A DNA stretch of 64,000 bases, from NCBI GenBank assembly GCA_051293835.1, contig JBPKMA010000005.1, positions 186,001 to 250,000 on the forward strand, in the 5' to 3' direction. This document shows, piece by piece, positions 27,259-36,726 of this stretch (positions are counted from its first letter, which is position 1; each line of letters starts with the position of its first letter). The stretch is from DATLZU01 sp051293835. Its GTDB lineage: Bacteria > Nitrospirota > Nitrospiria > Nitrospirales > Nitrospiraceae. Made by a program: the position numbers and the translations under genes. A model generated the notes under the pieces. The model did not search any database. It had not been told where the DNA came from and saw nothing but the letters and a program-made list of their open reading frames with translations.

Positions 27259-27303
27259 GGCGACCTCCTGCCCGCGCGTGCGGAGTGACGCGCCTGCGAA
27301 CAA

Positions 27304-27774
27304 TGCGCAGCGCGTAGAACAATGACCGTCCGGCTATCTTTTCGGTTCCGGGTCGAATGAGCGATAAGCGGCGTCGGTGGCGCCATCTTAGTCGATAAGG
27401 CGCCGGCACTCAAGGCTTTTTTGGGCGCAGCCGGGTCTCCATTGACAGTCTGCCGGCTGCGTCGCCAGCCGTGCCTGCACGACCAGGAAGCGTTCCCCGC
27501 AGGGATTGGCCGGGGAGCGTCGTCGTAGAAGCCTGCACCGGGTATCAAGGCGAAGACGCGCTGCGGGCATTCACACATCGAAGTGTCCGTGGAGTGTCCG
27601 CTGTGCAGTGCGCAAGATCATGGAGCGATGGCGCCTGCAGTCGCGCAGTTGTTTGCAACTGTGCGCGGATGACGGGTATCGTGACGTTTTGCGCTACGAT
27701 GTGAAAGTCGGCGTGCGGGAACTAGTACGACAGGAAGAGAACACGAGCTAGTCTGCTGCGAGTGTTGAGGGCGG
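27304..27774. other. Intergenic stretch without a recognised gene
   Basis: About 470 bp between the GYD gene and the groEL terminator. Several short open frames exist on both strands, but none has a ribosome site or a recognisable motif. One plus-strand frame (27506-27751) ends in a charged stretch that could be a remnant. A GGCGCC-flanked inverted repeat lies at about 27380-27405. Confidence 0.4.
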
Positions 27775-27807
27775 AAAGTGGACGACCGCATGGATGCGGT
27801 CGCCCAC
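27775..27807 (-). terminator. Terminator of groEL and the stress island
   Basis: A 13-bp stem (27778-27790 with 27795-27807) with one G-T pair on the minus strand and a 4-nt loop is followed on that strand by TTTCC. It lies 34 bp past the groEL stop. Confidence 0.75.
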
Positions 27808-27841
27808 TCCACGTTGCCGATTCCTTCTCTAAGCTGAACTC

Positions 27842-29464
<1,623 letters not shown>

Positions 29465-29571
29465 ATTCGTCCCTCCCTGCTCTCATGATGATTTGCCCAT
29501 TCCGATCAGTGCGAGCGATCAATCACCCGCGAACCACGCATGACTCCCTCCACGTATGGTTCCTCCACGCG

Positions 29572-29611
29572 ACGGGAGGCCGGCCCCTGTCGACCGAAGC
29601 CGGCCTCCCGT
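29572..29611. promoter_or_regulatory. Perfect 13-bp hairpin between the SPW-like gene and groEL
   Basis: Inverted repeat 29572-29584 / 29599-29611 with a 14-nt loop, located 108-147 bp before the groEL ATG. No T-run follows on either side, so it is not a standard terminator. It may be a transcript-processing or stability element, a weak attenuator, or part of the groEL leader. Confidence 0.55.
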
Positions 29612-29621
29612 GTTGATAAAG

Positions 29622-29828
29622 TCAGCCTCGACGTTCCGGCTGAGTCGGCACTCCCCATCCGCGGTCCCTAAGGGCCTGATAAACCCCGATAAAGCCCGCG
29701 ATCAGCATGACGGCGCCGACGGCGACATCGTTCTGCATCGCGACCGTCGTGTCCGCATAGCCGAGGAGAAAGGGGGCCGCGATCAGCCAGACTGCCGCAA
29801 AGCTCAATAGCCAGGGCAGATAAGTCAT
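29622..29828 (-). CDS. Small two-helix membrane protein (SPW-repeat-like)
   Basis: 68 residues, almost all in two transmembrane segments (about 4-22 and 33-54), with WLLSFAAVWLIAAPFLLGY at the start. The Trp-containing APFLLGY pattern resembles SPW-repeat membrane proteins, but I am not certain of the family. The ATG at 29828 has a perfect AAGGAGGTGAT ribosome site. It lies inside the Hsp20-GroEL island. Confidence 0.75.
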   Translation of the reverse strand: MTYLPWLLSFAAVWLIAAPFLLGYADTTVAMQNDVAVGAVMLIAGFIGVYQALRDRGWGVPTQPERRG

Positions 29829-29903
29829 CGGCGCATCACCTCCTTTCACGTGGGATGGAAAACATCATGATGAAACCGCGCCCTTGTAAGCGCGTCGCCG
29901 GCT

Positions 29904-30374
29904 TCAGCTCTGGACCGGGATCTTCCGGATTCTATGCCGGGCTTCTTCTGTCCGCGGAATGCGGACGGTCAACACACCGTGGCGACAGGTCGCTTTCGCC
30001 GTCGCCGTGTCCAGGCCGCTGGGCAGTGCGACCGTTCTCGTCCACGATCCGTACCGCCGCCGCATCCAGCCGCCGTCAGACTGTTCCTCTCGTCGCTCGT
30101 AGCGAATGTGCAATGCGCCGTCACGAACCGTCACGTCCAAATCACTCGGCTCGATGCCCGGCACCTCGGCACGGACAATAACCTCGTCTTCCGTTTCCTC
30201 CATATCGAGGTCGCCGTACCAGTTCCTCGCCGGCGACCAATCCTGATCAAACGGCGCCAGAAAGAAACGATCGAACAAGCGGTTGATGTCATTCCGCAGC
30301 GTCATCACCTCATGGGGCTCGACGGACTTTCGCCGCCACGGAATGAGTTCTTTGAGCTTGGAGACCAATGGCAT
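29904..30374 (-). CDS. Hsp20/alpha-crystallin small heat-shock protein (1)
   Basis: ATP-independent holdase of 156 residues. The alpha-crystallin domain spans about 48-145: DLDMEETEDEVIVRAEVPG, the LHIRYERREE strand, and a GVLTVRIPR end strand replacing the usual GVL core. A K-I-P-V tail resembles the C-terminal I-x-I/V anchor. A strong GAAGGAGGG ribosome site precedes the ATG. It is diverged from the other two Hsp20 proteins in the island, so the three are not recent duplicates. Confidence 0.9.
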   Translation of the reverse strand: MPLVSKLKELIPWRRKSVEPHEVMTLRNDINRLFDRFFLAPFDQDWSPARNWYGDLDMEETEDEVIVRAEVPGIEPSDLDVTVRDGALHIRYERREEQSDGGWMRRRYGSWTRTVALPSGLDTATAKATCRHGVLTVRIPRTEEARHRIRKIPVQS

Positions 30375-30448
30375 GTGTACCCTCCTTCACGGGCGGCGTC
30401 AGGTACGTGCCTCCGGAGCGCCGCACACGAACTCCCTGCGCCGCAGCC

Positions 30449-31162
30449 TCAACCGAGGGCGTCCAGCTGCTCACCCTCGGGCGGTCGTTCGGTTCGCGCG
30501 GATGTTTCCTGAGGATCCGGCAGCGGAATTGGAACGCTCTGTTCTTTCCTCCGGAGCTGCTCTTGAACGGATCGGTCGCGGGCCAGCTCGAGCGCCAAAT
30601 CAGTCATCGTGAGCACAAGCTCGAACTGCTCGCGGCCGTCAGTCAACTTCCGGATTTCAGCCAGAACAATCCGTGTGGCGTCATCTCTCCACACGGTTTT
30701 CCTCATGGAGAAGATGTCCCGACTTAAATCATACTCCTCCGCATTTTCGACGACCGGACGGCCATATACCTGCTTCAGGCGATCCAACAGGCCGTCGTAC
30801 CCGCGGGGCAATCGGTTAGGGCGATAGGAAATCGCCTGCTCGTACAGGGCGCCGCGATAAAACCGATACGTGATGCGATAAATGTGTGGATCCTGAGATG
30901 TCACCGCGACCGTCTCGGTTTGACGGCCGTTGGCCTGCATAGCGGTCCTCGCAATCTGAGGATCGGTCCTGGCCAGTTCGGTCAGGGCCATCCTCAAACG
31001 GGCTCCTTGAAACGACCGCGGCAATACAGACTGTGCTGGGGTCGGTCCTGCCGCTGAAACCTGGACGACCCCCAGCATCAACGCGACCATTACTGCAGCC
31101 GCGGCCCTCGAGGCTGCCTGGGACCACGGACGACGCATAACTGTCGCTTTCCTATCAACCAT
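30449..31162 (-). CDS. Periplasmic protein of unknown function
   Basis: 237 residues with a signal peptide: a basic MVDRKATVMRRPW, an Ala/Val core, and cleavage near VSAAG. The mature region is hydrophilic, with YRITYRFYRGALYEQAISY in the middle and a Pro/Glu-rich C-terminal tail. I recognise no family. The ATG at 31162 has GAGGAG 10 nt upstream; the ATG at 31138 after TAGGAAAG is an alternative. It sits between two hsp20 genes and may act in envelope stress (context only). Confidence 0.65.
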   Translation of the reverse strand: MVDRKATVMRRPWSQAASRAAAAVMVALMLGVVQVSAAGPTPAQSVLPRSFQGARLRMALTELARTDPQIARTAMQANGRQTETVAVTSQDPHIYRITYRFYRGALYEQAISYRPNRLPRGYDGLLDRLKQVYGRPVVENAEEYDLSRDIFSMRKTVWRDDATRIVLAEIRKLTDGREQFELVLTMTDLALELARDRSVQEQLRRKEQSVPIPLPDPQETSARTERPPEGEQLDALG

Positions 31163-31271
31163 GTGCGCCCGCTCCTCGCGACCACCGAAAACGCGGCCAC
31201 GACATGTGTTTGTGGCCACTTGACCCTCCCCTCTTTCCACTCACGAAACCATTGTTACGATCACGCACCGA

Positions 31272-31680
31272 TCAGATCGCGACACCGGGCAGATGCCGTT
31301 TGATGAGGGAACAATCCGCTCCACGTCTTCCGGACGGAAATAGCCTTTTGGGACCGCTGTGAAACAGCTCCAAGGCTTGCTTGGCGTTTCGCTCGGCTGC
31401 CAGCCGATCCGCACCTGAGCCGCCTTATCGGCTTGATGTAAGAAATACCCACTATCGTGAATCGACCGATCGATTAAAGCTTCTCGCCCGTGCTGATTCC
31501 CCCATTCAGCGCTGGCCGGGTCAGGGTTTCTTCGACGTGCTGGATCCATGCGCTGTCCAGCCTCAGGTTATAGCCGTCCTGGGCGGCCTGCAGCGCTGGG
31601 CTGCAACCTACCCTGCTGCCAGCCCTCCCGACAATACACGAACCACAAGCTTGAGATTCAGCCTTCTCACGATTGCCTCC
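31272..31680 (-). pseudogene. Broken lipoprotein gene inside the stress island
   Basis: Four successive fragments of one protein lie in shifting frames. A GTG at 31680 begins RRLNLKLVVRVLSGGLAAG, a lipoprotein signal. After a frame change near 31615 comes GCSPALQAAQDGYNLRLDSA with the lipobox Cys, then DRSIHDSGYFLHQADKAAQ. Next is DRLAAERNAKQALELFHSG, followed by PKGYFRPEDVERIV, and finally SLIKRHLPGVAI and a stop at 31272. At least four frame changes separate the pieces, so no full product is possible. The intact ancestor would be an about 130-residue lipoprotein with a helical domain. Confidence 0.7.
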
Positions 31681-31769
31681 GGTGATCGCGGTGCCGGCGC
31701 CGGTGTTGATACAGTTCACCTGCGCCGGTGCGACACCTGAATTCACTGAACTCGTCACTCCCACCGCCG

Positions 31770-32204
31770 TTACTGTGCCTCGATCATGAGGCGGCGAGGC
31801 TTCATCTCCTCATACTTCGGGAATGTGATGGTCAGCACTCCCTGCTTGTACGTGGCGGTGGACTTGCTATGTTCCACATAGGAAGGCAATCGGAACGAGC
31901 AAGAGAAAGGCCCCGACGGGAACTCGTGCGTGTACCATGTCACGTCTCCCGACGGCTCACTCTTGCGCTCCCCCTTAATGCACAGCAAGTCGTGCTCCAC
32001 CTGCACGTCGATCTGGTTCGGCTCCATTCCTGGTAAGGCGAGCTGCACGTAAAAGTTGTTTGCGTCCTCGTAGACGTTGCAATCCGGCTCCCATGCCAAC
32101 CGCCAGCGGCTCACGGCACGAACCGCTTCATCGAAGAGCCGGTCGATCTGGGCGTCGAACGAGGTATCACGGAACAAAGTGGGAAGCTGGGTAGCCCAAG
32201 TCAT
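31770..32204 (-). CDS. Hsp20/alpha-crystallin small heat-shock protein (2)
   Basis: 144 residues. An N-terminal helix (FDAQIDRLFDEAVRAVSRW) is followed by the alpha-crystallin domain with VQLALPGMEPNQIDVQVEHD, LLCIKGERK and SCSFRLPSYVEHSKSTATYK, then the GVLTITFPK signature. The C-terminus lacks a clear I-x-I motif, which may alter oligomerisation. The ATG at 32204 has AAGGAGGG upstream; a longer frame from 32339 is not coding. Confidence 0.9.
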   Translation of the reverse strand: MTWATQLPTLFRDTSFDAQIDRLFDEAVRAVSRWRLAWEPDCNVYEDANNFYVQLALPGMEPNQIDVQVEHDLLCIKGERKSEPSGDVTWYTHEFPSGPFSCSFRLPSYVEHSKSTATYKQGVLTITFPKYEEMKPRRLMIEAQ

Positions 32205-32436
32205 ACCGATCCCTCCTTTCTGTAATGGCGGAAGTGAAATCACTGACCGTGACGCAGGGGCTCGGGGAGAGACCAGAGGAACAGGAACTGACGAACACGC
32301 TATCCCGAATGCGGGCCTTTCACCGAACCCATCCGGCACAGCTTGTCAATTCAAATAACACCGGTTCGCCGACCGTCAAGAGGATGCCGGCCAACCTGAA
32401 ACTGACCCATGAGGCCGGTCCTGGGGACCAGAATCC

Positions 32437-32601
32437 CTAGGCTGCCTTGCGGTGCTCTTGGGCCGGCGTCTCCGCTTCCCGTTGAATCCCCCCGGTGGAC
32501 ACGGTGGTGGACTGGGACAATAAAGTCCAGATACCTGTCGCCAATACGGCAGCCGCTCCCACCAATGCTAAAGTAGCATCGATTAGGGAACTCATCTCCA
32601 T
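32437..32601 (-). CDS. 54-residue single-pass membrane protein
   Basis: Reads MEMSSLIDATLALVGAAAV then LATGIWTLLSQ, one hydrophobic helix (about 7-27), and a polar tail ending QEHRKAA. A perfect AAGGAGGTGA ribosome site sits 7 nt before the ATG at 32601, which makes this short gene credible. It is only 28 bp downstream of an hsp20 gene and probably co-transcribed. No family is recognised. Confidence 0.7.
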   Translation of the reverse strand: MEMSSLIDATLALVGAAAVLATGIWTLLSQSTTVSTGGIQREAETPAQEHRKAA

Positions 32602-32629
32602 CGTCGTGCTCACCTCCTTCTGTACGTGT

Positions 32630-33082
32630 TCAAGCGACCTCTACTTCAATGGCCTTTGGCTTCGTCTTTTCCGACTTCGGCACGTGCAGGTAGAGAAGCC
32701 CATCCTTGAATTCTGCAGACACCTTGCTGTCGTCCACGGAGTCCGGGATGGTGAAACTGCGCATGAACGTCCCGTATGATCGCTCGATCCGATGGTATTT
32801 TCTCCCTTTTCCCTCTTCTTCTTGCTTGCGCTCCCCTTGGATCGTCAGGACGCTTTCCTGTAGCGTGACCTTAATGTCTTCCTTCTTCACGCCAGGCAAT
32901 TCGGCTTGGATGAGATACTCGCCTTCAGACTCGCTGATGTCCACGGCCGGGATCCAGTCGGCGACAGTCAGAGCTTCCTTGTTGTTGTCGCGGCGAACCG
33001 ACGGTCGGCCGAAGACCCGATTAAGCCGTTCAGACAACTCTTCCAATTCGCGGAATGGATCCCAACGTGCCACGGTACTCAT
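32630..33082 (-). CDS. Hsp20/alpha-crystallin small heat-shock protein (3), first gene of the island
   Basis: 150 residues, the most canonical of the three: WDPFRELEELSERLNRVFG at the N-terminus, WIPAVDISESEGEYLIQAEL, PGVKKEDIKVTLQ, SVLTIQGERK, FMRSFTIPDSVD and DGLLYLHVPKSEK, ending with the A-I-E-V anchor. A GAAAGGAGGG ribosome site precedes the ATG. A TTGACA promoter lies 86 bp upstream. Confidence 0.95.
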   Translation of the reverse strand: MSTVARWDPFRELEELSERLNRVFGRPSVRRDNNKEALTVADWIPAVDISESEGEYLIQAELPGVKKEDIKVTLQESVLTIQGERKQEEEGKGRKYHRIERSYGTFMRSFTIPDSVDDSKVSAEFKDGLLYLHVPKSEKTKPKAIEVEVA

Positions 33083-33168
33083 ACTCGTGTTCCCTCCTTT
33101 CTGCTATGCCACGGATCGGCAACGTTGATTCTTCATGGTGAAATCCAACACATCAAAACCCATGCTCT

Positions 33169-33196
33169 CGAATAATCTTTTTTCAACGCCTGTCAA
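33169..33196 (-). promoter_or_regulatory. Promoter at the head of the Hsp20-GroEL island
   Basis: On the minus strand, TTGACA (33196-33191) is followed 16 bp later by TATTCG (33174-33169). The -35 box is perfect and the -10 box weak, 86 bp before the first hsp20 ATG. The sequence does not resemble a sigma32 or CIRCE/HrcA element. Confidence 0.5.
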
Positions 33197-33495
33197 GAGG
33201 ACCGGCCGACGGCTCTCTTGTCCTCTCGCCCCGCGGGTTGACTTTCCTTTCGACGGAATTACTCGTTGCAATAAACTTCGCTGCGGGTGCCCTCTCAGCC
33301 GTTGCGGCGCGGCGGGAGAACCCTGCTTAACCATCAGCCGGTAACCCCTAAAAATATTGTCGTTGCTATGTGCGCGCTGTTCCCGCTCAGTGGCAGAGGA
33401 GCACTGGTGTCGTCGGCAGCCAATGCCGCGCTGTGGATCTCGGCGGCCGATTCGTATTTGGCTTCCTGGGTTAAAAAGAGTATCAAACGGTGTTC
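33197..33495. other. Intergenic stretch upstream of the stress island
   Basis: No supportable gene. Open frames of 60-76 codons on both strands lack ribosome sites and recognisable motifs. Confidence 0.4.
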
Positions 33496-33718
33496 ATGAA
33501 CGATCCCAGAACACCGCAAACGTCCGTGCTCAGGCTTTCGAACCAGGTGGCTGCTGCCTATGAAGCCAAGAACGCGAAGCTCGCCGTGCAGTTCATCCGC
33601 GAAGCGATCAGCGTGTTAGAGCAGGGTGTGGCGAAAAATTACTTATGACTATGTACTGTCGGACATCGAGCCCATCGTGAATTTCATCAAGCGGCATGCG
33701 CCGATGAAACTGCGTTGA
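33496..33718 (+). pseudogene. Small helical protein gene with a frameshift in an A-run
   Basis: An ATG at 33496 reads SVLRLSNQVAAAYEAKNAKL, FIREAISVLEQGVAKN and then stops at 33646. One frame away the sequence continues KITYDYVLSDIEPIVNFIKR and HAPMKLR to a stop at 33716. The change lies in the run of five A at 33634-33638 (GCGAAAAATT). The joined product would be about 73 residues. A homopolymer sequencing error or programmed slippage are alternatives to real decay. No family is recognised. Confidence 0.55.
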
Positions 33719-33783
33719 CAAGGACACCGGGCTGGATGGGACCCTCATCCGGTCCAGCCAAGAAAAAAAAGAGGTGAAGAAGG

Positions 33784-33930
33784 ATGTACACCGTTATAGC
33801 CTTGCTGGGTTTGATGCTCTTGACATGGGCTGCAGCCGTTAGAAAGCGAAGCGGCTTCCGGCCAGCGGTTGCTCAAAAAGTCTGCATGATCGGAAGCGCG
33901 AGCGGCACGCACAGTGGGTGGTGGTCCTGA
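33784..33930 (+). CDS. Small membrane protein (48 residues), possibly truncated
   Basis: MYTVIALLGLMLLTWAAAV is a single transmembrane helix, followed by a basic RKRSGFRP and a tail that ends at 33930. A GAGGT ribosome site lies about 10 nt upstream. A neighbouring frame from about 33890 reads RKRERHAQWVVVLISFTPIG, a plausible second helix, so this may be a frameshifted two-helix protein. Confidence 0.4.
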   Translation: MYTVIALLGLMLLTWAAAVRKRSGFRPAVAQKVCMIGSASGTHSGWWS

Positions 33931-34054
33931 TCAGCTTTACCCCTATCGGGGGCGCGACAGCTGTAACGTGCAAAATGACATCCGGGCTACGTGTCGGGAT
34001 GCAATCTGCCGAGTCAGCGGGGATGAATGACTTTTCTGTCGGAGCTGGGACGAT

Positions 34055-34144
34055 ATGGCCGAACTCCTGGCGATCGGCGCGATGGCGGGCTTGATTCTGG
34101 TTGTGGCAATCGCAATGTGGCGATTTCTGCGGTTGTTCGAGTAG
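34055..34144 (+). CDS. 29-residue transmembrane micropeptide
   Basis: Reads MAELLAIGAMAGLILVVAIA followed by MWRFLRLFE: one hydrophobic helix with a basic-aromatic end. GGAG sits 10 nt before the ATG. Its size is near the lower limit for real genes and there is no family to compare, so it is a candidate only. Confidence 0.35.
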   Translation: MAELLAIGAMAGLILVVAIAMWRFLRLFE

Positions 34145-34153
34145 GGAGCCGTC

Positions 34154-34509
34154 ATGGGCGACGAAGGATTGTACGCGGACAGATATGTTGAGTTCCTGGC
34201 CCGTCGAGCCAGGGTGACAGTATGACTTCGGTCAGGGACCGACGGGGAATATTCCGCTGCTGACGGTCATCTTCGCCAAGCCCTTGCGCTGGTAGATGCT
34301 TGACCGCCCGCGAGGTCTGGCCGCGATCCTTGCCGAACGGGACCGGTTGCAGAACAAGATTCTCGCGCTGGCTCAGGGAACCTCGGTCGTACGGAGGCGG
34401 TCGCCCTGCGACCATGGCATCGAGTTGCCCGCGAACGGAACATCGACGCCTTTTCTGAGAAGGAACGTGCAAGACGCGGTTGTCCCGAGGAGCTGCGGCA
34501 GGCAGCATG
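34154..34509 (+). other. Possible remnant open frame, otherwise no gene
   Basis: From an ATG at 34154 with AGGGAG upstream, one frame reads MGDEGLYADRYVEFLARRAR, then, past two TGA codons, ADGHLRQALALVDA and finally RERNIDAFSEKERARRGC to a stop at 34507. The amino-acid composition is protein-like but the frame is interrupted twice. It could be a decayed short gene. No other gene is seen between 34145 and citrate synthase. Confidence 0.3.
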
Positions 34510-34529
34510 AGGGTGCCCGTGGAGTCGGC

Positions 34530-35663
34530 CTATCGCTGCTCGATAGGGATATAAGGACGATTGTGCTCTCCCGCATAGATTTGATCCGGACGAAACAGCT
34601 TGTTTTCCCGGAGTTGCTCCAACCAATGCGCCAGCCAACCCGCCACTCGGGCGATGGCAAAGAGCGGGGTGAACAGGTCCACTTCGATGCCCATTTTGTC
34701 GTAGATGATACCTGAGTAGAAGTCCACGTTGGGATATACGCCTTTCCCTTTAAACACCTCTTCCGCGACTCGCTCTATTTCCACTGCGACCGCGTAGAGC
34801 GGCGACATCCCGTATTCCTTGAACAAGCGTTCGCATAACCCCTGCAGAATGGTGGCTCGGGGATCTTTGACCTTGTACACACGGTGGCCGAAGCCCATGA
34901 TCTTTTCTTTCTTAGCCAGTTTGGCCTCGAGATACGCTCGGACTCTTGATGGATCGCCGATTTCCCTCAGCATCTGGACGACTTCTTCGTTGGCACCCCC
35001 GTGCAGCGGGCCTTTCAGCGCTCCGATCGAGGACGCGACGACGGTGTAGGGATCGGCCAAGGTCGACGCCGTCACCATCCCTGTGAATGTGGAGGCGTTC
35101 ATCGTATGTTCGGCGTGTAGGATAAGACAGTCGTCCAGAATTTCCGTCCAGAGCGGACTCGGGACTTTTTCCGTCAGCATATAAAGAAAATTCTCAGCGA
35201 AGCCGAGGTCGTCGCGGGGAGGAATGTAATCGTCACCGCGACGCAACCGTGCCCAAGCGGCGACGATGGTCGGCAACTTCGCGATCAATCTCACCGCCGA
35301 CCAATAATTGTTGTCGACGTCCTTGACGTTCCGGCCGGGATAGAACATGCCCAACACCGCCACGGCCGCCTGCAGCACGTCCATGGGATGGCCGTGCTCA
35401 GGCAGACACTTCATCAAATCCACGATTCGGAACTTGATCCGGCGATGAAGCGTGATGTCTTCAGTCCACTGCCGCATTTCCGCCCGGGTTGGCAGGTGGC
35501 CGAAGAGCAACAAATAGGCCGTTTCCAGGAATGAGGACTTGGCGCACAACTCTTCGATGCGGATTCCGCGATACTCCAGGATGCCTCGCTGTCCATCGAC
35601 GTCGCTGATCGAAGACTTGGCCGCTGGAACGCCGGCCAGTCCCGGCATGAAATCATGCGGCAT
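34530..35663 (-). CDS. gltA: Citrate synthase
   Basis: Condenses acetyl-CoA and oxaloacetate (TCA entry). It has 377 residues, typical of the short type (archaeal, Gram-positive and 2-methylcitrate-synthase-like). The catalytic His/His/Asp lie in PLHGGANEE (about 226), MGFGHRVYK (about 264) and NVDFYSG (about 317). AEHTMNASTF is also conserved. The ATG at 35663 has AAGGAGG 8 nt upstream; a longer reading from 35720 is not needed. Methylcitrate synthase cannot be fully excluded, but no prp genes are near. Confidence 0.92.
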   Translation of the reverse strand: MPHDFMPGLAGVPAAKSSISDVDGQRGILEYRGIRIEELCAKSSFLETAYLLLFGHLPTRAEMRQWTEDITLHRRIKFRIVDLMKCLPEHGHPMDVLQAAVAVLGMFYPGRNVKDVDNNYWSAVRLIAKLPTIVAAWARLRRGDDYIPPRDDLGFAENFLYMLTEKVPSPLWTEILDDCLILHAEHTMNASTFTGMVTASTLADPYTVVASSIGALKGPLHGGANEEVVQMLREIGDPSRVRAYLEAKLAKKEKIMGFGHRVYKVKDPRATILQGLCERLFKEYGMSPLYAVAVEIERVAEEVFKGKGVYPNVDFYSGIIYDKMGIEVDLFTPLFAIARVAGWLAHWLEQLRENKLFRPDQIYAGEHNRPYIPIEQR

Positions 35664-35739
35664 GAGGGTCCTCCTTGCTACCACCCGGGCGGCGACGAAC
35701 GGTCCCGGTTTCCGTCGCAATCCGCAACCCGCGCGCTGG

Positions 35740-35768
35740 ATTCTAGGGGGGCACCTTTTCTACGTCAA
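35740..35768 (-). promoter_or_regulatory. Sigma70-type promoter of citrate synthase
   Basis: On the minus strand, TTGACG (35768-35763) and TAGAAT (35745-35740) are 17 bp apart, 77 bp before the ATG. Confidence 0.65.
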
Positions 35769-35782
35769 GGAAACTTCATGCC

Positions 35783-35811
35783 TTGAAATGCCCTCCCTCG
35801 CTTGGCATACT
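35783..35811 (+). promoter_or_regulatory. Sigma70-type promoter of the gene at 35841
   Basis: TTGAAA (35783-35788) and CATACT (35806-35811) are 17 bp apart, about 30 bp upstream of the ATG and divergent from the gltA promoter. Confidence 0.5.
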
Positions 35812-35840
35812 GAAACATATAAACCAGGGGGAGATGCCGC

Positions 35841-36317
35841 ATGTCAGGTTTCGTGCGGGTAATGATTGCGGTTGGAGTGGTGGCGTTATTCGCCGGCGGG
35901 CTGACGTTCTGGCGCCTGCATGAGCGTCCGGTTTCATCGCCGGCGAAGGTCGTCGGGTCGAGCGCGCTTAGTCACGGTGAGCCGATTGCGCCGTCGACCA
36001 TGCCCGCGACTTCCCCTCAGAAGCGACTTCCCATTCTCCCCGGACAACGAGCGACATTGATCGAGACGCCGCCGGCCGAAACGGGGGTCGACCGATTCGC
36101 CGAGCCGGTTTCCGTTCAACCGGACGAGAGTCTAGCGGCAGGACATCCAGGCACCGAAGTGATCGTGACCAACGTCGAGACGCGTCCAGCTCCCAACGGC
36201 CACGTCGAACAGTTCTTCCAAGTCAGGTTTCCCGATGGCAGGTCGGCGTGGGTGCATCAAGACGTACTCCGGATGCCTGTCTCGCAGGACGACTTCGCGT
36301 ATACTACGGAGAGGTGA
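35841..36317 (+). CDS. Membrane-anchored SH3-like protein of unknown function
   Basis: 158 residues. A transmembrane anchor (about 5-24) is followed by a Pro/Ser-rich spacer (about 30-85) and a C-terminal domain reading GTEVIVTNVETRPAPNGHVE and FQVRFPDGRSAWVHQDVL, which looks like a bacterial SH3-type barrel. The anchor topology places the domain in the periplasm. GGGGGAGATG lies upstream of the ATG. The next gene starts 4 bp after its stop, so the two form an operon. Confidence 0.65.
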   Translation: MSGFVRVMIAVGVVALFAGGLTFWRLHERPVSSPAKVVGSSALSHGEPIAPSTMPATSPQKRLPILPGQRATLIETPPAETGVDRFAEPVSVQPDESLAAGHPGTEVIVTNVETRPAPNGHVEQFFQVRFPDGRSAWVHQDVLRMPVSQDDFAYTTER

Positions 36318-36320
36318 CCA

Positions 36321-36707
36321 GTGAGGTGCATTGCCCGGCTGTCCGTGTCCGGCTTGTTGCTGGTATCGTCCAGTCTAGGAAGTGCGGCTGGTCAAGGAGA
36401 AACCGTCGCCTTCGCCGTGGTGGCGGAGGCGCTAAAGGACAAGACACACGTCTCGGCGAAGATTTCAGTGGACGGCGTCGTGTTCGACGGCAAGTTGCTG
36501 CCCGTCGAAGCGGTTCAGGGCAATCCCGCCTGGAAGAAACTGGAAATTTGCCACGCGCTGAAATTGGAGGGGGTGCGGGTGGCGGAAGGGTTCAAGGTAA
36601 CGTCGCTCAGAGTGATCGACGCCGGCATGTTGCCCATGGGCCTGCAAGGCTTCGCTGGAGACTGCCTGATCAAGAAAGCCGTTGAAGTGGCGCCGCTTGT
36701 AGACTGA
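36321..36707 (+). CDS. Small secreted protein of unknown function
   Basis: 128 residues with a GTG start at 36321 and a signal peptide (RCIARLSVSGLLLVSSSLGS, cleavage near AAG-QGE). The mature part contains two cysteines (EICHALK and FAGDCLI) that could form a disulphide. It is coupled to the preceding membrane-anchored protein. No family is recognised. Confidence 0.6.
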   Translation: MRCIARLSVSGLLLVSSSLGSAAGQGETVAFAVVAEALKDKTHVSAKISVDGVVFDGKLLPVEAVQGNPAWKKLEICHALKLEGVRVAEGFKVTSLRVIDAGMLPMGLQGFAGDCLIKKAVEVAPLVD

Positions 36708-36726
36708 ATGCTGAGTTGGGCTGCGC

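Noticed and set aside
29465..29621. CIRCE (TTAGCACTC-N9-GAGTGCTAA) upstream of groEL
   Set aside because: Looked for and not found; the only inverted repeat has a different sequence and spacing.
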